This document shows positions 63,679 through 64,000 of a DNA stretch of 64,000 nucleotides, in pieces. The translations under genes and the position numbers were made by a program. This stretch comes from Verrucomicrobia bacterium LW23 (GTDB lineage Bacteria; Verrucomicrobiota; Verrucomicrobiia; Methylacidiphilales; UBA1321). Position 1 is the first letter of the stretch, and each line of letters begins with the position of its first letter. Where the stretch lies: assembly GCA_003054695.1 (NCBI GenBank), contig QAZA01000045.1, forward strand, positions 693,956-757,955. Direction: 5' to 3'. A model generated the notes under the pieces. It made no database searches. It saw only the letters and a list, made by a program, of their open reading frames with translations, and was not told the origin of the DNA.

Positions 63679-64000
63679 CTAACGCGGCGCGCCGTGCAGG
63701 ATGTCGTGGTGGTGGCCGGCGACGTCGAGGATGAGGCGGGTGAGGACGACTTTAGTCGGATCGACAGGTCCGACCGTGGGGATGTTGGCCGCTACAATGA
63801 TGCGTCCGTGATCCCTGGGGCCCTTAATGGCGAAATCGGCCGCCGCTGTGGTGTCGGTGGATTCCAGATTTGCCGGCTTATCGTCGATCTCGTATGGCGA
63901 CCCCAACAGCTCCGCCACATGGGTGCGCTTTGCCAGCTCCTCTCTCGCCATCTGGACCATAAGCATGGCTTTTTGCGACGGAGCAGCGAACGTTTCCCTG
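63679..64000 (-). CDS. Cytochrome oxidase assembly factor Coa1-like, 5' partial
   Basis: The C-terminal part of a gene cut by the right edge. The frame stays open through position 64000; an internal ATG is at 63966. The visible residues include REELAKRTHVAELLGSPYEI and the FAIKGPRDHGRIIVAANIPT block that is typical of Coa1-like proteins, with a LILDVAGHHHD ending rich in His. Coa1 helps assemble cytochrome c oxidase. The N-terminal membrane helix, if present, lies outside. Confidence 0.6.
   Translation of the reverse strand, partial: RETFAAPSQKAMLMVQMAREELAKRTHVAELLGSPYEIDDKPANLESTDTTAAADFAIKGPRDHGRIIVAANIPTVGPVDPTKVVLTRLILDVAGHHHDILHGAPR

Overview
The window is GC-rich, densely coding chromosomal DNA from a Gram-negative bacterium. 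The best guess is the Planctomycetes-Verrucomicrobia group, most likely Verrucomicrobiota. Reasons: an outer-membrane lifestyle (barrel porin, AsmA-like protein, lipoproteins, lipid-linked sugar genes), a UBact-type (Pup-like) proteasome operon of the kind known from Gram-negative phyla, many genes without a clear Shine-Dalgarno sequence, and secreted SGNH, propeller and alginate-lyase-type proteins. No rRNA, tRNA, CRISPR array or transposase was seen, so the taxonomy is inference.

Layout. 0-7.3 kb: a nested palindrome, RNase PH, a His/Gly/Tyr-rich secreted peptide, a VapBC-type toxin-antitoxin pair, FolP, ArgH and a membrane-anchored HEAT-repeat protein. 7.6-12.3 kb: a small Cys/Ser-rich protein, then the operon UBact - prcB - SUKH (SMI1/KNR4) - prcA - pafA. 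Three of its junctions are 4-bp ATGA overlaps, so the SUKH gene is built into the operon. 12.3-18.4 kb: an alginate-lyase-family protein, a secreted peroxiredoxin, and a lipoprotein followed by an OmpA/MotB-like membrane protein. 18.4-23.4 kb: two small minus-strand genes, RNA polymerase omega, SmpB and a UvrD/PcrA helicase followed by five perfect 19-bp tandem repeats. 23.6-32.3 kb: secreted and outer-membrane proteins, a phosphoesterase, an HpnI-like glycosyltransferase with LAB_N and DUF2062 neighbours, a trans-aconitate-type methyltransferase, and a metallo-beta-lactamase-fold protein. 32.4-40 kb: an HTH-MBL fusion, a tagaturonate-epimerase-like enzyme, a divergent oxidoreductase/AraC pair, a ClpP-fold serine protease with a long low-complexity N-terminus, and a DUF420 protein. 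40.5-43.8 kb: a membrane protein and a DUF58 gene inside a cluster of large palindromes. 43.9-52 kb: a minus-strand block of four secreted proteins (two SGNH hydrolases, a 1460-residue propeller protein, a small exoprotein). 52.3-64 kb: an AsmA-like protein, a YCII/DoxX/SRPBCC run, small membrane proteins, Dabb and DoxX proteins, an MECR-like reductase, PEP carboxylase, and a Coa1-like gene cut by the window edge.

Two things stand out. The first is the UBact-proteasome operon carrying a SUKH-domain gene between its two proteasome subunits. The second is a family of long near-perfect intergenic palindromes, at least eight, five of them packed around the DUF58 gene. Their arm sequence differs between copies while each copy stays self-complementary.
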